DNA from: Marinimicrococcus sp033875255
GTDB lineage: Bacteria; Pseudomonadota; Alphaproteobacteria; Geminicoccales; Geminicoccaceae
Assembly (NCBI GenBank): GCA_033875255.1
Contig: JAWZSN010000001.1
Location: 62,001 to 126,000 of the forward strand
Length of the DNA stretch: 64,000 nucleotides
Reading direction: 5' to 3'
Position 1 is the stretch's first letter; each line of letters begins with the position of its first letter. Below, in pieces: positions 58,584 to 64,000 of the stretch. The notes beneath the pieces were generated by a model. That model was not told the DNA's origin and searched no databases. It saw only the letters and a program-made list of their open reading frames with translations. Position numbers and translations under genes: made by a program.

Positions 58584-59354
58584 TTATGCCCGGCTACCGG
58601 CAGGGGCAAGAACGTAGAGGGCGATGCCTGCAGCCACCGCGACGTTGAGGCTCTCCATGCGCGGGGAGATCGGCAGGCTCACCGAGAGATCGCAGGATTC
58701 GGCCACGAGGCGGCGCAGCCCTTTGCCCTCCGCACCCAGCACCAGCACCGCGCGGTCGTGCCGCGGCGCCGCATCGAGCGTGGTTGCGGCGGCAGCATCG
58801 AGGCCGAGGCTCCAAAAGCCCTCCTTCTTCAGTCCCTCGAGCGTGCGGGCGAGGTTGGTGACCTCGACGATTGGCACGATATCGAGGGCGCCCGAGGCGG
58901 CCTTGGCGCAGACCGCGCCCATGACGGCGCTGCGCCGCTCGGGCAGCAGCACCGCCGCCACGCCGAAGGCTGCGGCGCTGCGCAGCAGGGCGCCGAGATT
59001 GCGCGGATCCTCCACCTGGTCGACGGCCAGCAGCAGGGCCTGCGCGGGCAGGCTCTCCAGCACCTGCTCGAGCCGGCGCGGCGGCAGTGCCTCCGTCTCG
59101 AGCACGACGCCCTGGTGCACGGCATCCTGCGCCACCAGCCGGTCGAGCTCACGCGGCTGGGCGGCCTGGACCTCGAGACCTTCCCGCCGGGCGAGCGGAC
59201 CCAGGCGCTCCAACGCGTTGCTGGTCGCCAGCAGCCGGCGGCAGGGCCGATCCGGATTGGCGAGCGCGGCTGCCACGGCGTGGTGGCCATAGAGACGGAG
59301 GTCTTGCGGGGGGGCAGCGGCGGCGGGCCGCGGGGAGCTGTTTCGGCGCGACAT
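58584..59354 (-). CDS. rlmB: 23S rRNA (guanosine2251-2'-O)-methyltransferase RlmB (TrmH family)
   Basis: 256 residues. The N-terminal substrate-binding domain begins LRLYGHHAVAAALANPDRPCRRLLAT, and HQGVVLETE links to the SPOUT domain. The SPOUT knot is at LLAVDQVEDPRNLGALLRSAAAFGVAAVLLP, AVLVLGAEGKGLRRLVAESCD and ISPRMESLNVAVAAGIALYVL. It methylates the 2' OH of G2251 in 23S rRNA. ATG 59354 is chosen because a TTG at 59405 would lie in the divergent tuf promoter. A disordered N-terminus of about 20 residues precedes the fold. Confidence 0.93.
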   Translation of the reverse strand: MSRRNSSPRPAAAAPPQDLRLYGHHAVAAALANPDRPCRRLLATSNALERLGPLARREGLEVQAAQPRELDRLVAQDAVHQGVVLETEALPPRRLEQVLESLPAQALLLAVDQVEDPRNLGALLRSAAAFGVAAVLLPERRSAVMGAVCAKAASGALDIVPIVEVTNLARTLEGLKKEGFWSLGLDAAAATTLDAAPRHDRAVLVLGAEGKGLRRLVAESCDLSVSLPISPRMESLNVAVAAGIALYVLAPAGSRA

Positions 59355-59398
59355 GGGGGACCTGCTCGGGCTGGGCGTGACGTGGTTCCGCTTAGCTG

Positions 59399-59426
59399 TT
59401 GACAAGGCTCTTTGAAAGGCGATATT
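59399..59426 (+). promoter_or_regulatory. Promoter of the tRNA-Tyr/tRNA-Gly/tuf operon
   Basis: TTGACA (59399-59404, perfect), a 16-base spacer and GATATT (59421-59426), 32 bases before tRNA-Tyr. It is a strong candidate, and it overlaps the divergent rlmB 5' region. Confidence 0.65.
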
Positions 59427-59457
59427 CCCGGCCGCGATTTCGGCGGTGCCCGGTATC

Positions 59458-59543
59458 GGAGGGGTGGCCGAGTGGTTAAAGGCAGCAGACTGTAAATCTG
59501 CCGACGAACGTCTACGTAGGTTCGAATCCTACCCCCTCCACCA
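59458..59543 (+). tRNA. tRNA-Tyr (GUA)
   Basis: 86 bases with a long class II variable arm. Acceptor GGAGGGG pairs with CCCCTCC, the anticodon loop CTGTAAA gives anticodon GTA, the T-loop is TTCGAAT, and the CCA is encoded. It is the first of two tRNAs preceding tuf. Confidence 0.96.
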
Positions 59544-59569
59544 CTCTCCAGGCGGCCGAAGAGCGAAGG

Positions 59570-59644
<75 letters not shown>

Positions 59645-59735
59645 AGGCCCGGCCCATTCGGGCGAGCCTGTCCCGCATACCCCCTAAAATCCACGACACC
59701 GCGCGAGCGACGCGTCATCGCCGAAGGACTCTGGT

Positions 59736-60926
59736 ATGGCCAAGGAGAAGTTTGAGCGGACCAAGCCGCACTGCAACATCGGGACGATCGGTCACGTCGA
59801 TCACGGCAAGACGACGTTGACGGCAGCGATCACCAAGGTGTTGGCGGAGCAGGGCGGGGCGACGTTCTCGGCGTACGACTCGATCGACAAGGCGCCTGAG
59901 GAGAAGGCGCGCGGCATCACGATCAACACGTCGCATGTCGAGTACCAGACGGCGAGCCGGCACTACGCGCACGTCGACTGCCCGGGTCACGCGGACTACG
60001 TGAAGAACATGATCACCGGCGCGGCGCAGATGGACGGCGCCATTCTGGTGGTCTCGGCGGCCGACGGCCCGATGCCGCAGACCCGCGAGCACATTCTTCT
60101 GGCGCGCCAGGTCGGTGTGCCGGCGATCGTGGTGTTCCTCAACAAGGTCGACATGGTCGACGACGAGGAGCTTTTGGAGCTGGTCGAGCTCGAGGTCCGC
60201 GAGCTGCTCTCGGCCTACGGGTTTCCCGGCGACGACATCCCGATCATCAAGGGGACGGCGCTCGGCGCGCTCGAGGGCAAGGACGACGCGACCGGCAAGG
60301 ACGCGATCCTGGCGCTGATGAAGGCGGTGGACGAGTACGTTCCGCAGCCGGAGCGGGAGACCGACAAGCCGTTCTTGATGCCGGTCGAGGACGTGTTCTC
60401 GATCTCGGGCCGCGGCACGGTGGTGACCGGGCGCATCGAGCGCGGCATCGTCAAGGTGGGTGAGGAGGTCGAGATCGTCGGCATCCGGCCGACCCACAAG
60501 ACGACCTGCACGGGCGTCGAGATGTTCAGGAAGCTCCTGGACAGCGGGCAGCCGGGCGACAATGTCGGCCTGCTGCTGCGCGGTATCAAGCGCGACGACG
60601 TCGAGCGCGGCCAGGTGCTGTGCAAGCCGGGCTCGATCACCCCGCACAAGAAGTTCAAGGCGGAGACCTACGTGCTGAACAAGGAGGAGGGTGGCCGTCA
60701 CACGCCGTTCTTCTCCAACTATCGGCCGCAGTTCTATTTCCGCACCACCGACGTGACCGGCTCCATCAAGCTGCCCGAGGGCACCGAGATGGTCATGCCG
60801 GGCGACAACGTCACCATGGAGGTGGAGCTGATTGCCCCCATCGCCATGGAGCAGGGCCTGCGCTTCGCCATCCGCGAGGGCGGTCGTACCGTCGGCGCCG
60901 GCGTTGTCGCTGAGGTCATCGAATAA
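59736..60926 (+). CDS. tuf: Elongation factor Tu
   Basis: 396 residues, full length. EF-Tu carries aminoacyl-tRNA to the ribosome as a GTPase. It has the P-loop GHVDHGKTT, the effector region EEKARGITI, the catalytic-His motif DCPGHADYVKNM, and NKVD. The C-terminal domains end ELIAPIAMEQGLRFAIREGGRTVGAGVVAEVIE. It sits behind two tRNA genes, the arrangement of the tufB locus, and the spacing suggests one transcript. The second copy, normally near fusA, is not in the window. Codon use differs a little from its neighbours (more ACG and TTG), as expected for a highly expressed gene. Confidence 0.98.
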   Translation: MAKEKFERTKPHCNIGTIGHVDHGKTTLTAAITKVLAEQGGATFSAYDSIDKAPEEKARGITINTSHVEYQTASRHYAHVDCPGHADYVKNMITGAAQMDGAILVVSAADGPMPQTREHILLARQVGVPAIVVFLNKVDMVDDEELLELVELEVRELLSAYGFPGDDIPIIKGTALGALEGKDDATGKDAILALMKAVDEYVPQPERETDKPFLMPVEDVFSISGRGTVVTGRIERGIVKVGEEVEIVGIRPTHKTTCTGVEMFRKLLDSGQPGDNVGLLLRGIKRDDVERGQVLCKPGSITPHKKFKAETYVLNKEEGGRHTPFFSNYRPQFYFRTTDVTGSIKLPEGTEMVMPGDNVTMEVELIAPIAMEQGLRFAIREGGRTVGAGVVAEVIE

Positions 60927-60946
60927 GGCTTGTACGACGCCGGTTC

Positions 60947-60968
60947 GGGGGGCTTGCGCTGGCCCCCC
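60947..60968 (+). terminator. G/C hairpin after tuf
   Basis: Six G at 60947-60952 can pair with six C at 60963-60968 across a 10-base loop, 20 bases after the tuf stop. No T run follows. It overlaps the putative tRNA-Trp promoter. Confidence 0.45.
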
Positions 60969-60982
60969 ATCTGGCTTATGCA
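60954..60982 (+). promoter_or_regulatory. Putative promoter of tRNA-Trp/secE/nusG
   Basis: TTGCGC (60954-60959), a 17-base spacer and TATGCA (60977-60982), 112 bases before tRNA-Trp. TTGCGC is a good alphaproteobacterial -35, and the -10 is weaker. It lies inside the hairpin after tuf. Confidence 0.4.
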
Positions 60983-61094
60983 GGCCGCACCGTCGGCGGT
61001 TGAAGAGTGACCGCCGGCCCGGCGCCGACTGCGCCGCGAGCGGACTTCGCCGGTCGTGACCCCTCTGAGGCGGTCGCGGCCGTCGGACGGGTCT

Positions 61095-61170
61095 AGGAGT
61101 GTAGCTCAACTGGTAGAGCACCGGTCTCCAAAACCGGGGGTTGGGGGTTCGAGCCCCTCCACTCCTGCCA
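61095..61170 (+). tRNA. tRNA-Trp (CCA)
   Basis: 76 bases. Acceptor AGGAGTG pairs with CACTCCT, the anticodon loop CTCCAAA gives anticodon CCA, the T-loop is TTCGAGC, and the 3' CCA is encoded. The position between tuf and secE is conserved in proteobacteria. Confidence 0.96.
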
Positions 61171-61214
61171 CCTGACCCAGTCCCCTTTTCACGACGGCCG
61201 AGGTTCCCCAAAAC

Positions 61215-61412
61215 ATGGCGAAAACGTCGCCAGCGCAGTATGTTCGCGAGGTGCGCCAGGAGCTGGCGAAGGTCACGTGGCCGAGCCGCAAGGAGCTCAC
61301 CGTGACCACCATCAGCGTGATCGTGATGTCGGCGCTTGCCGCGCTGTTCTTCTTCGCGGTCGACCAGCTGCTCGCCCTGGCGGTGAAGTTCGTGCTGGGT
61401 CTGGGGGGCTAG
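61215..61412 (+). CDS. secE: Preprotein translocase subunit SecE
   Basis: 65 residues, the short alphaproteobacterial form with one helix. QYVREVRQELAKVTWPSRKELTVTTISVIVMSALAALFFFAVDQLL holds the conserved KVTWPxRxE amphipathic helix followed by the membrane span that clamps SecY. Its stop abuts the nusG start without any spacer. Confidence 0.95.
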   Translation: MAKTSPAQYVREVRQELAKVTWPSRKELTVTTISVIVMSALAALFFFAVDQLLALAVKFVLGLGG

Positions 61413-61943
61413 ATGGCCAAGCGCTGGTATATCATCCACGTCTATTCGGGCTTCGAGAAGAAGGTCCGGGAGTCGATTCTCGAGCAGGCCGAGCAGAAGG
61501 GTCTCACCGACCACTTCGAGGAGGTCCTGATTCCGATGGAGGAGGTCGTCGAGGTGCGCCGCGGCAAGAAGGTCGCCGCCGAGCGCAAGTTCTTCCCCGG
61601 CTACGTCCTGGTGAAGATGGACCTCAACGACGAGACCTGGTCGCTGGTGCGCAATACCGGCAAGGTCACCGGCTTCCTCGGTCCGGGCGGCAAGCCTTCA
61701 GCGATTCCCGACGCCGAGGCGGAGCGGATCCTCAGCCAGGTGAAGGAGGGTATCGAGCACCCCAAGCCCTCGATCTCCTTCCTGATCGGCGAGGAGGTGC
61801 GCGTCAGCGACGGTCCGTTCGCCTCGTTCAACGGAACGGTCGAGGACATCGACGAGGCCAAGGGGCGTCTCAAGGTTCTGGTCACGATCTTCGGCCGGGC
61901 CACCCCCGTCGAGCTCGAATATTCGCAGGTGGAGCGGACCTAG
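61413..61943 (+). CDS. nusG: Transcription termination/antitermination protein NusG
   Basis: 176 residues. The NGN domain (WYIIHVYSGFEKKVRESILEQAEQKGL...FFPGYVLVKMDLNDETWSLVRNTGKVTGFLG) binds RNA polymerase. The C-terminal KOW domain (GEEVRVSDGPFASFNGTVEDIDEAKGRLKVLVTIFGRATPVELEYSQVE) contacts Rho or S10. It is the normal neighbour of secE and rplK. The 175-base gap to rplK holds one GC hairpin (CCCGGCG-CAT-CGCCGGG at 61961-61977). Confidence 0.97.
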   Translation: MAKRWYIIHVYSGFEKKVRESILEQAEQKGLTDHFEEVLIPMEEVVEVRRGKKVAAERKFFPGYVLVKMDLNDETWSLVRNTGKVTGFLGPGGKPSAIPDAEAERILSQVKEGIEHPKPSISFLIGEEVRVSDGPFASFNGTVEDIDEAKGRLKVLVTIFGRATPVELEYSQVERT

Positions 61944-62119
61944 ATCCCTTCTCGACCGGTCCCGGCGCATCGCCGGGGCAACCACTGGCAAGCGGCCGCC
62001 CTGCATCCGACAGTGGGCCGCGCCGACCTCGAGGGTCTGCGCGGCGGCGAAGCGGAGGGTGGCTCGTGCGGGAGCGTCCGCGAGGGCGCGCTTGTACCGC
62101 AAAACGGAGGAAGCGGCGC

Positions 62120-62551
62120 ATGGCCAAGAAGGTCATCGGCTACATCAAGCTCCAGGTGCCGGCCGGCAAGGCGAATCCCTCGCCGCCGATCGGACCCGCG
62201 CTGGGTCAGCGCGGGCTGAACATCATGGAGTTCTGCAAGCAGTTCAACGCGGCCACCCAGGGCATGGAGCCCGGGATGCCGATCCCGGTGGTGATCACCG
62301 CCTTCGGTGACCGCACCTTCACCTTCATCACCAAGACCCCGCCCGCCACCTACTTCCTCAAGAAGGCGGCTGGTATCCAAAAGGGCAGCCAGACCGTCGG
62401 CAAGGGCACGACGGTGGGCAAGGTCACGATGGAGCAGCTCCGCGAGATCGCCGAGATCAAGATGAAGGATCTCAACGCGGTCGACGTCGACGGCGCCGTG
62501 CGCATGCTCAAGGGCTCGGCGATGTCGATCGGCATCGAGGTGGTGGAGTAA
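62120..62551 (+). CDS. rplK: 50S ribosomal protein L11
   Basis: 143 residues from ATG 62120. VIGYIKLQVPAGKANPSPPIGPALGQRGLNIMEFCKQFNAAT is the N-terminal domain that binds thiostrepton and RelA-type factors. The C-terminal domain ends GAVRMLKGSAMSIGIEV and binds 23S rRNA. AAACGGAGG precedes the start. It is followed by rplA after four bases. Confidence 0.98.
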   Translation: MAKKVIGYIKLQVPAGKANPSPPIGPALGQRGLNIMEFCKQFNAATQGMEPGMPIPVVITAFGDRTFTFITKTPPATYFLKKAAGIQKGSQTVGKGTTVGKVTMEQLREIAEIKMKDLNAVDVDGAVRMLKGSAMSIGIEVVE

Positions 62552-62555
62552 GGCG

Positions 62556-63251
62556 ATGGCGAAGGTGGGCAAGCGTCTCAAGGCCGCTCAGGGCCTCGTC
62601 GATCGCGAGCGGCTCTATCCCGTCGCGGAAGCCGTCCAGACGATCCGGCAGGCCTGTAAGGCCAAGTTCGACGAAACCATCGAGGTGTCGCTGGCGCTGG
62701 GTGTCGACCCGCGCCATGCCGACCAGATGGTGCGCGGCACGGTCAATCTGCCGCACGGCACCGGCAAGACGGTGCGTGTCGCCGTCTTCGCGCGTGGCGA
62801 CAAGGCCGAGGAGGCTACGGCCGCCGGGGCCGAGGTCGTCGGCGCCGAGGATCTGGCCGAGAAGGTGCAGGCGGGCGAGATCAATTTCGACCGTGTCATC
62901 GCGACCCCGGACATGATGCCGCTGGTCGGCCGACTGGGCCGGGTTCTCGGTCCCCGCGGCCTGATGCCGAACCCCAAGCTCGGCACCGTCACGCCCAACG
63001 TCCGCGAGGCGGTCGAGGCAGTGAAGGGCGGTCAGGTGCAGTTCCGCGTCGAGAAGGCGGGTCTGATCCATGCCGGCGTCGGCAAGGCGAGCTTCGACGA
63101 GCAGAAGCTGGTCGAGAACATCAAGGCGCTGGTCGAGGCGGTGAACCGGGCCAAGCCGAGCGGCGCGAAGGGGACCTACCTCAAGCGTGCGAACATGAGC
63201 TCCACCATGGGTCCGGGCGTGAAGCTCGAGATCGCGAGCCTGGTGAGCTGA
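62556..63251 (+). CDS. rplA: 50S ribosomal protein L1
   Basis: 231 residues. KRLKAAQGLVDRERLYPVAEAVQTIRQACKAKFDETIEVSLALGVDPRHADQMVRGTVNLPHGTGK is the L1 start, with the RNA-binding region GRLGRVLGPRGLMPNPKLGTVTPNV. L1 forms the mobile stalk at the E site and usually represses the rplK-rplA mRNA by binding near its start. No distinct copy of that site was verified here. Confidence 0.98.
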   Translation: MAKVGKRLKAAQGLVDRERLYPVAEAVQTIRQACKAKFDETIEVSLALGVDPRHADQMVRGTVNLPHGTGKTVRVAVFARGDKAEEATAAGAEVVGAEDLAEKVQAGEINFDRVIATPDMMPLVGRLGRVLGPRGLMPNPKLGTVTPNVREAVEAVKGGQVQFRVEKAGLIHAGVGKASFDEQKLVENIKALVEAVNRAKPSGAKGTYLKRANMSSTMGPGVKLEIASLVS

Positions 63252-63289
63252 GGGAAGGAACCCGCGGCGACGTGCGACGAACAAAGGGC

Positions 63290-63317
63290 TTGCGTTGGCG
63301 ATGAAGGCCGTTATTCT
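63290..63317 (+). promoter_or_regulatory. Promoter and leader of the rplJ operon
   Basis: TTGCGT (63290-63295), 16 bases, TATTCT (63312-63317) gives a good candidate promoter. The transcript leader would be about 165 bases before rplJ, long enough for the L10/L12 autoregulatory site typical of this operon; I did not map its folding. The stretch 63252-63490 contains no gene. Confidence 0.55.
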
Positions 63318-63490
63318 CCCGGCTCCTGATCTGCCAGCGCAATGCCCGCCGCCAGCGCCCGAGAGGTGCCGGCGGTCGTTTGTGTGCTCGCCGCAATGTG
63401 GTGCGGTCGGTTCGCAAGGAATGCTTGGCAACGGAATTCTCATTCCTGCCGAGCGTGCCAGGGCCGGCCGGCGACTGTTCGGAGGCAATC

Positions 63491-64000
63491 GTGCTGCGAG
63501 CCGATAAAGCTAAACTCATCGACGATCTCACCGAGGTGTTTGGTGGCACCGAGGTGGTTGTCGTAGCGCACTATCAGGGGCTTACGGTTCCCCAGATCAC
63601 CGCCTTGCGCAGCGCCGTGCGTGACGCCGGCGGCAAGTTCCAGGTGACCAAGAACCGTCTGACCAAGCGTGCGCTGGCGGGGACGCCCTATGAGGGCATC
63701 GCCGACATGTTCAAGGGTCCGACGGCCATCGCCTATGCACCGGAGCCCGTCGGGGTTCCCAAGGCGCTGGTCGATTTCTCGCGCAAGAACGACAAGCTCA
63801 AGATCGTGGGCGGCGGCCTCGGCACGACGATGCTGGACGCCGACGCGGTCAAGGCGCTTGCCGAGCTGCCGTCGCTCGACGAGCTGCGCGGCAAGCTGAT
63901 CGGTCTCATCAACGCCCCGCTGTCGCGGATCGTTGGTGTGCTCCAGGCGCCGGGCGGCCAGGTCGCCAGGGTCCTGGCGGCCTACGCCGAGAGCGAGAAA
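63491..64000 (+). CDS. rplJ: 50S ribosomal protein L10 (partial, 3' end outside window)
   Basis: 170 codons from GTG 63491 to the right edge, open throughout. LRADKAKLIDDLTEVFGGTEVVVVAHYQGLTVPQITALRSAVRDAGGKFQVTKNRLTKRAL is the L10 RNA-binding domain, and LIGLINAPLSRIVGVLQAPGGQVARVLAAYAE the C-terminal helix that binds L7/L12 dimers. The usual length is about 172, so only a few residues are missing. GGAGGC precedes the GTG. rplL is expected next. Confidence 0.96.
   Translation, partial: MLRADKAKLIDDLTEVFGGTEVVVVAHYQGLTVPQITALRSAVRDAGGKFQVTKNRLTKRALAGTPYEGIADMFKGPTAIAYAPEPVGVPKALVDFSRKNDKLKIVGGGLGTTMLDADAVKALAELPSLDELRGKLIGLINAPLSRIVGVLQAPGGQVARVLAAYAESEK

Noticed and set aside
61961..61977. 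GC hairpin between nusG and rplK as a terminator
   Set aside because: The loop is only three bases and no T tract follows. rplK is normally co-transcribed, so I do not call it.

Overview
The window is about 70% GC and reads as chromosome of an alphaproteobacterium, most likely a Rhodospirillales- or Geminicoccales-type organism. The evidence is the gene order rplU-rpmA-obgE-proB-proA-nadD-rsfS-rlmH, tuf-tRNA-Trp-secE-nusG-rplK-rplA-rplJ, an alphaproteobacterial adenosine kinase, an NDUFAF5-type methyltransferase, TIGR02186 and an FeS-type photolyase. Placement below class is inference. I see no prophage, insertion sequence, integrase or CRISPR array, so this is mostly ordinary chromosome carrying several accessory modules.

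Layout. 1-2.4 kb: the start of a gamma-glutamyltransferase running off the left edge and a frameshifted gene. 2.4-11.6 kb: a long minus-strand operon from rplU to rlmH, in which a GH15 glycosidase and a drug-efflux MFS protein sit between proB and proA. 11.6-17.3 kb: a TerB-like protein, an orphan molybdopterin oxidoreductase, thiM-thiE, a PRC-barrel protein and sodC. 17.3-20.7 kb: a 2-hydroxyacid dehydrogenase divergent from a kinase and an unusual enolase homologue. 20.7-32.6 kb: transporters (K+/H+ antiporter, MATE, MFS), bactofilin, adenosine kinase, metY, and CoA and thioester enzymes. 32.6-33.7 kb: rplM-rpsI. 33.8-43.5 kb: a ribokinase, then two convergent operons. One encodes a DUF6134 protein, FeS photolyase, SDR and NTF2-like protein. 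The other encodes a FAD oxidoreductase, DUF1365, cyclopropane-fatty-acid synthase, MFS and DUF3833 protein. 43.6-50.8 kb: two SMP-30 proteins, aguB, a sulfur-sensing cluster (YeeE transporter, ArsR-type dithiol regulator, TIGR02186, Usp) and an M23 peptidase. 51-57.7 kb: ugpBAEC behind a Pho box, and an MscS channel. 58.5-64 kb: tRNA-Thr, rlmB, tRNA-Tyr, tRNA-Gly, tuf, tRNA-Trp, secE, nusG, rplK, rplA and the start of rplJ.

Three systems deserve most attention. (1) The two convergent photolyase and lipid operons each begin with a TGATCC-N18-TA box. This resembles the singlet-oxygen sigma-E/ChrR promoters of Rhodobacter, and the operons overlap tail to tail by 54 bp. (2) A kinase translationally coupled to an enolase homologue with three altered active-site positions lies across a long inverted repeat from a hydroxyacid dehydrogenase, suggesting an uncharacterised phosphorylated-acid pathway. 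(3) The ArsR-type regulator next to the YeeE-type transporter has two cysteines 66 residues apart, the spacing of the BigR/SqrR persulfide sensors.
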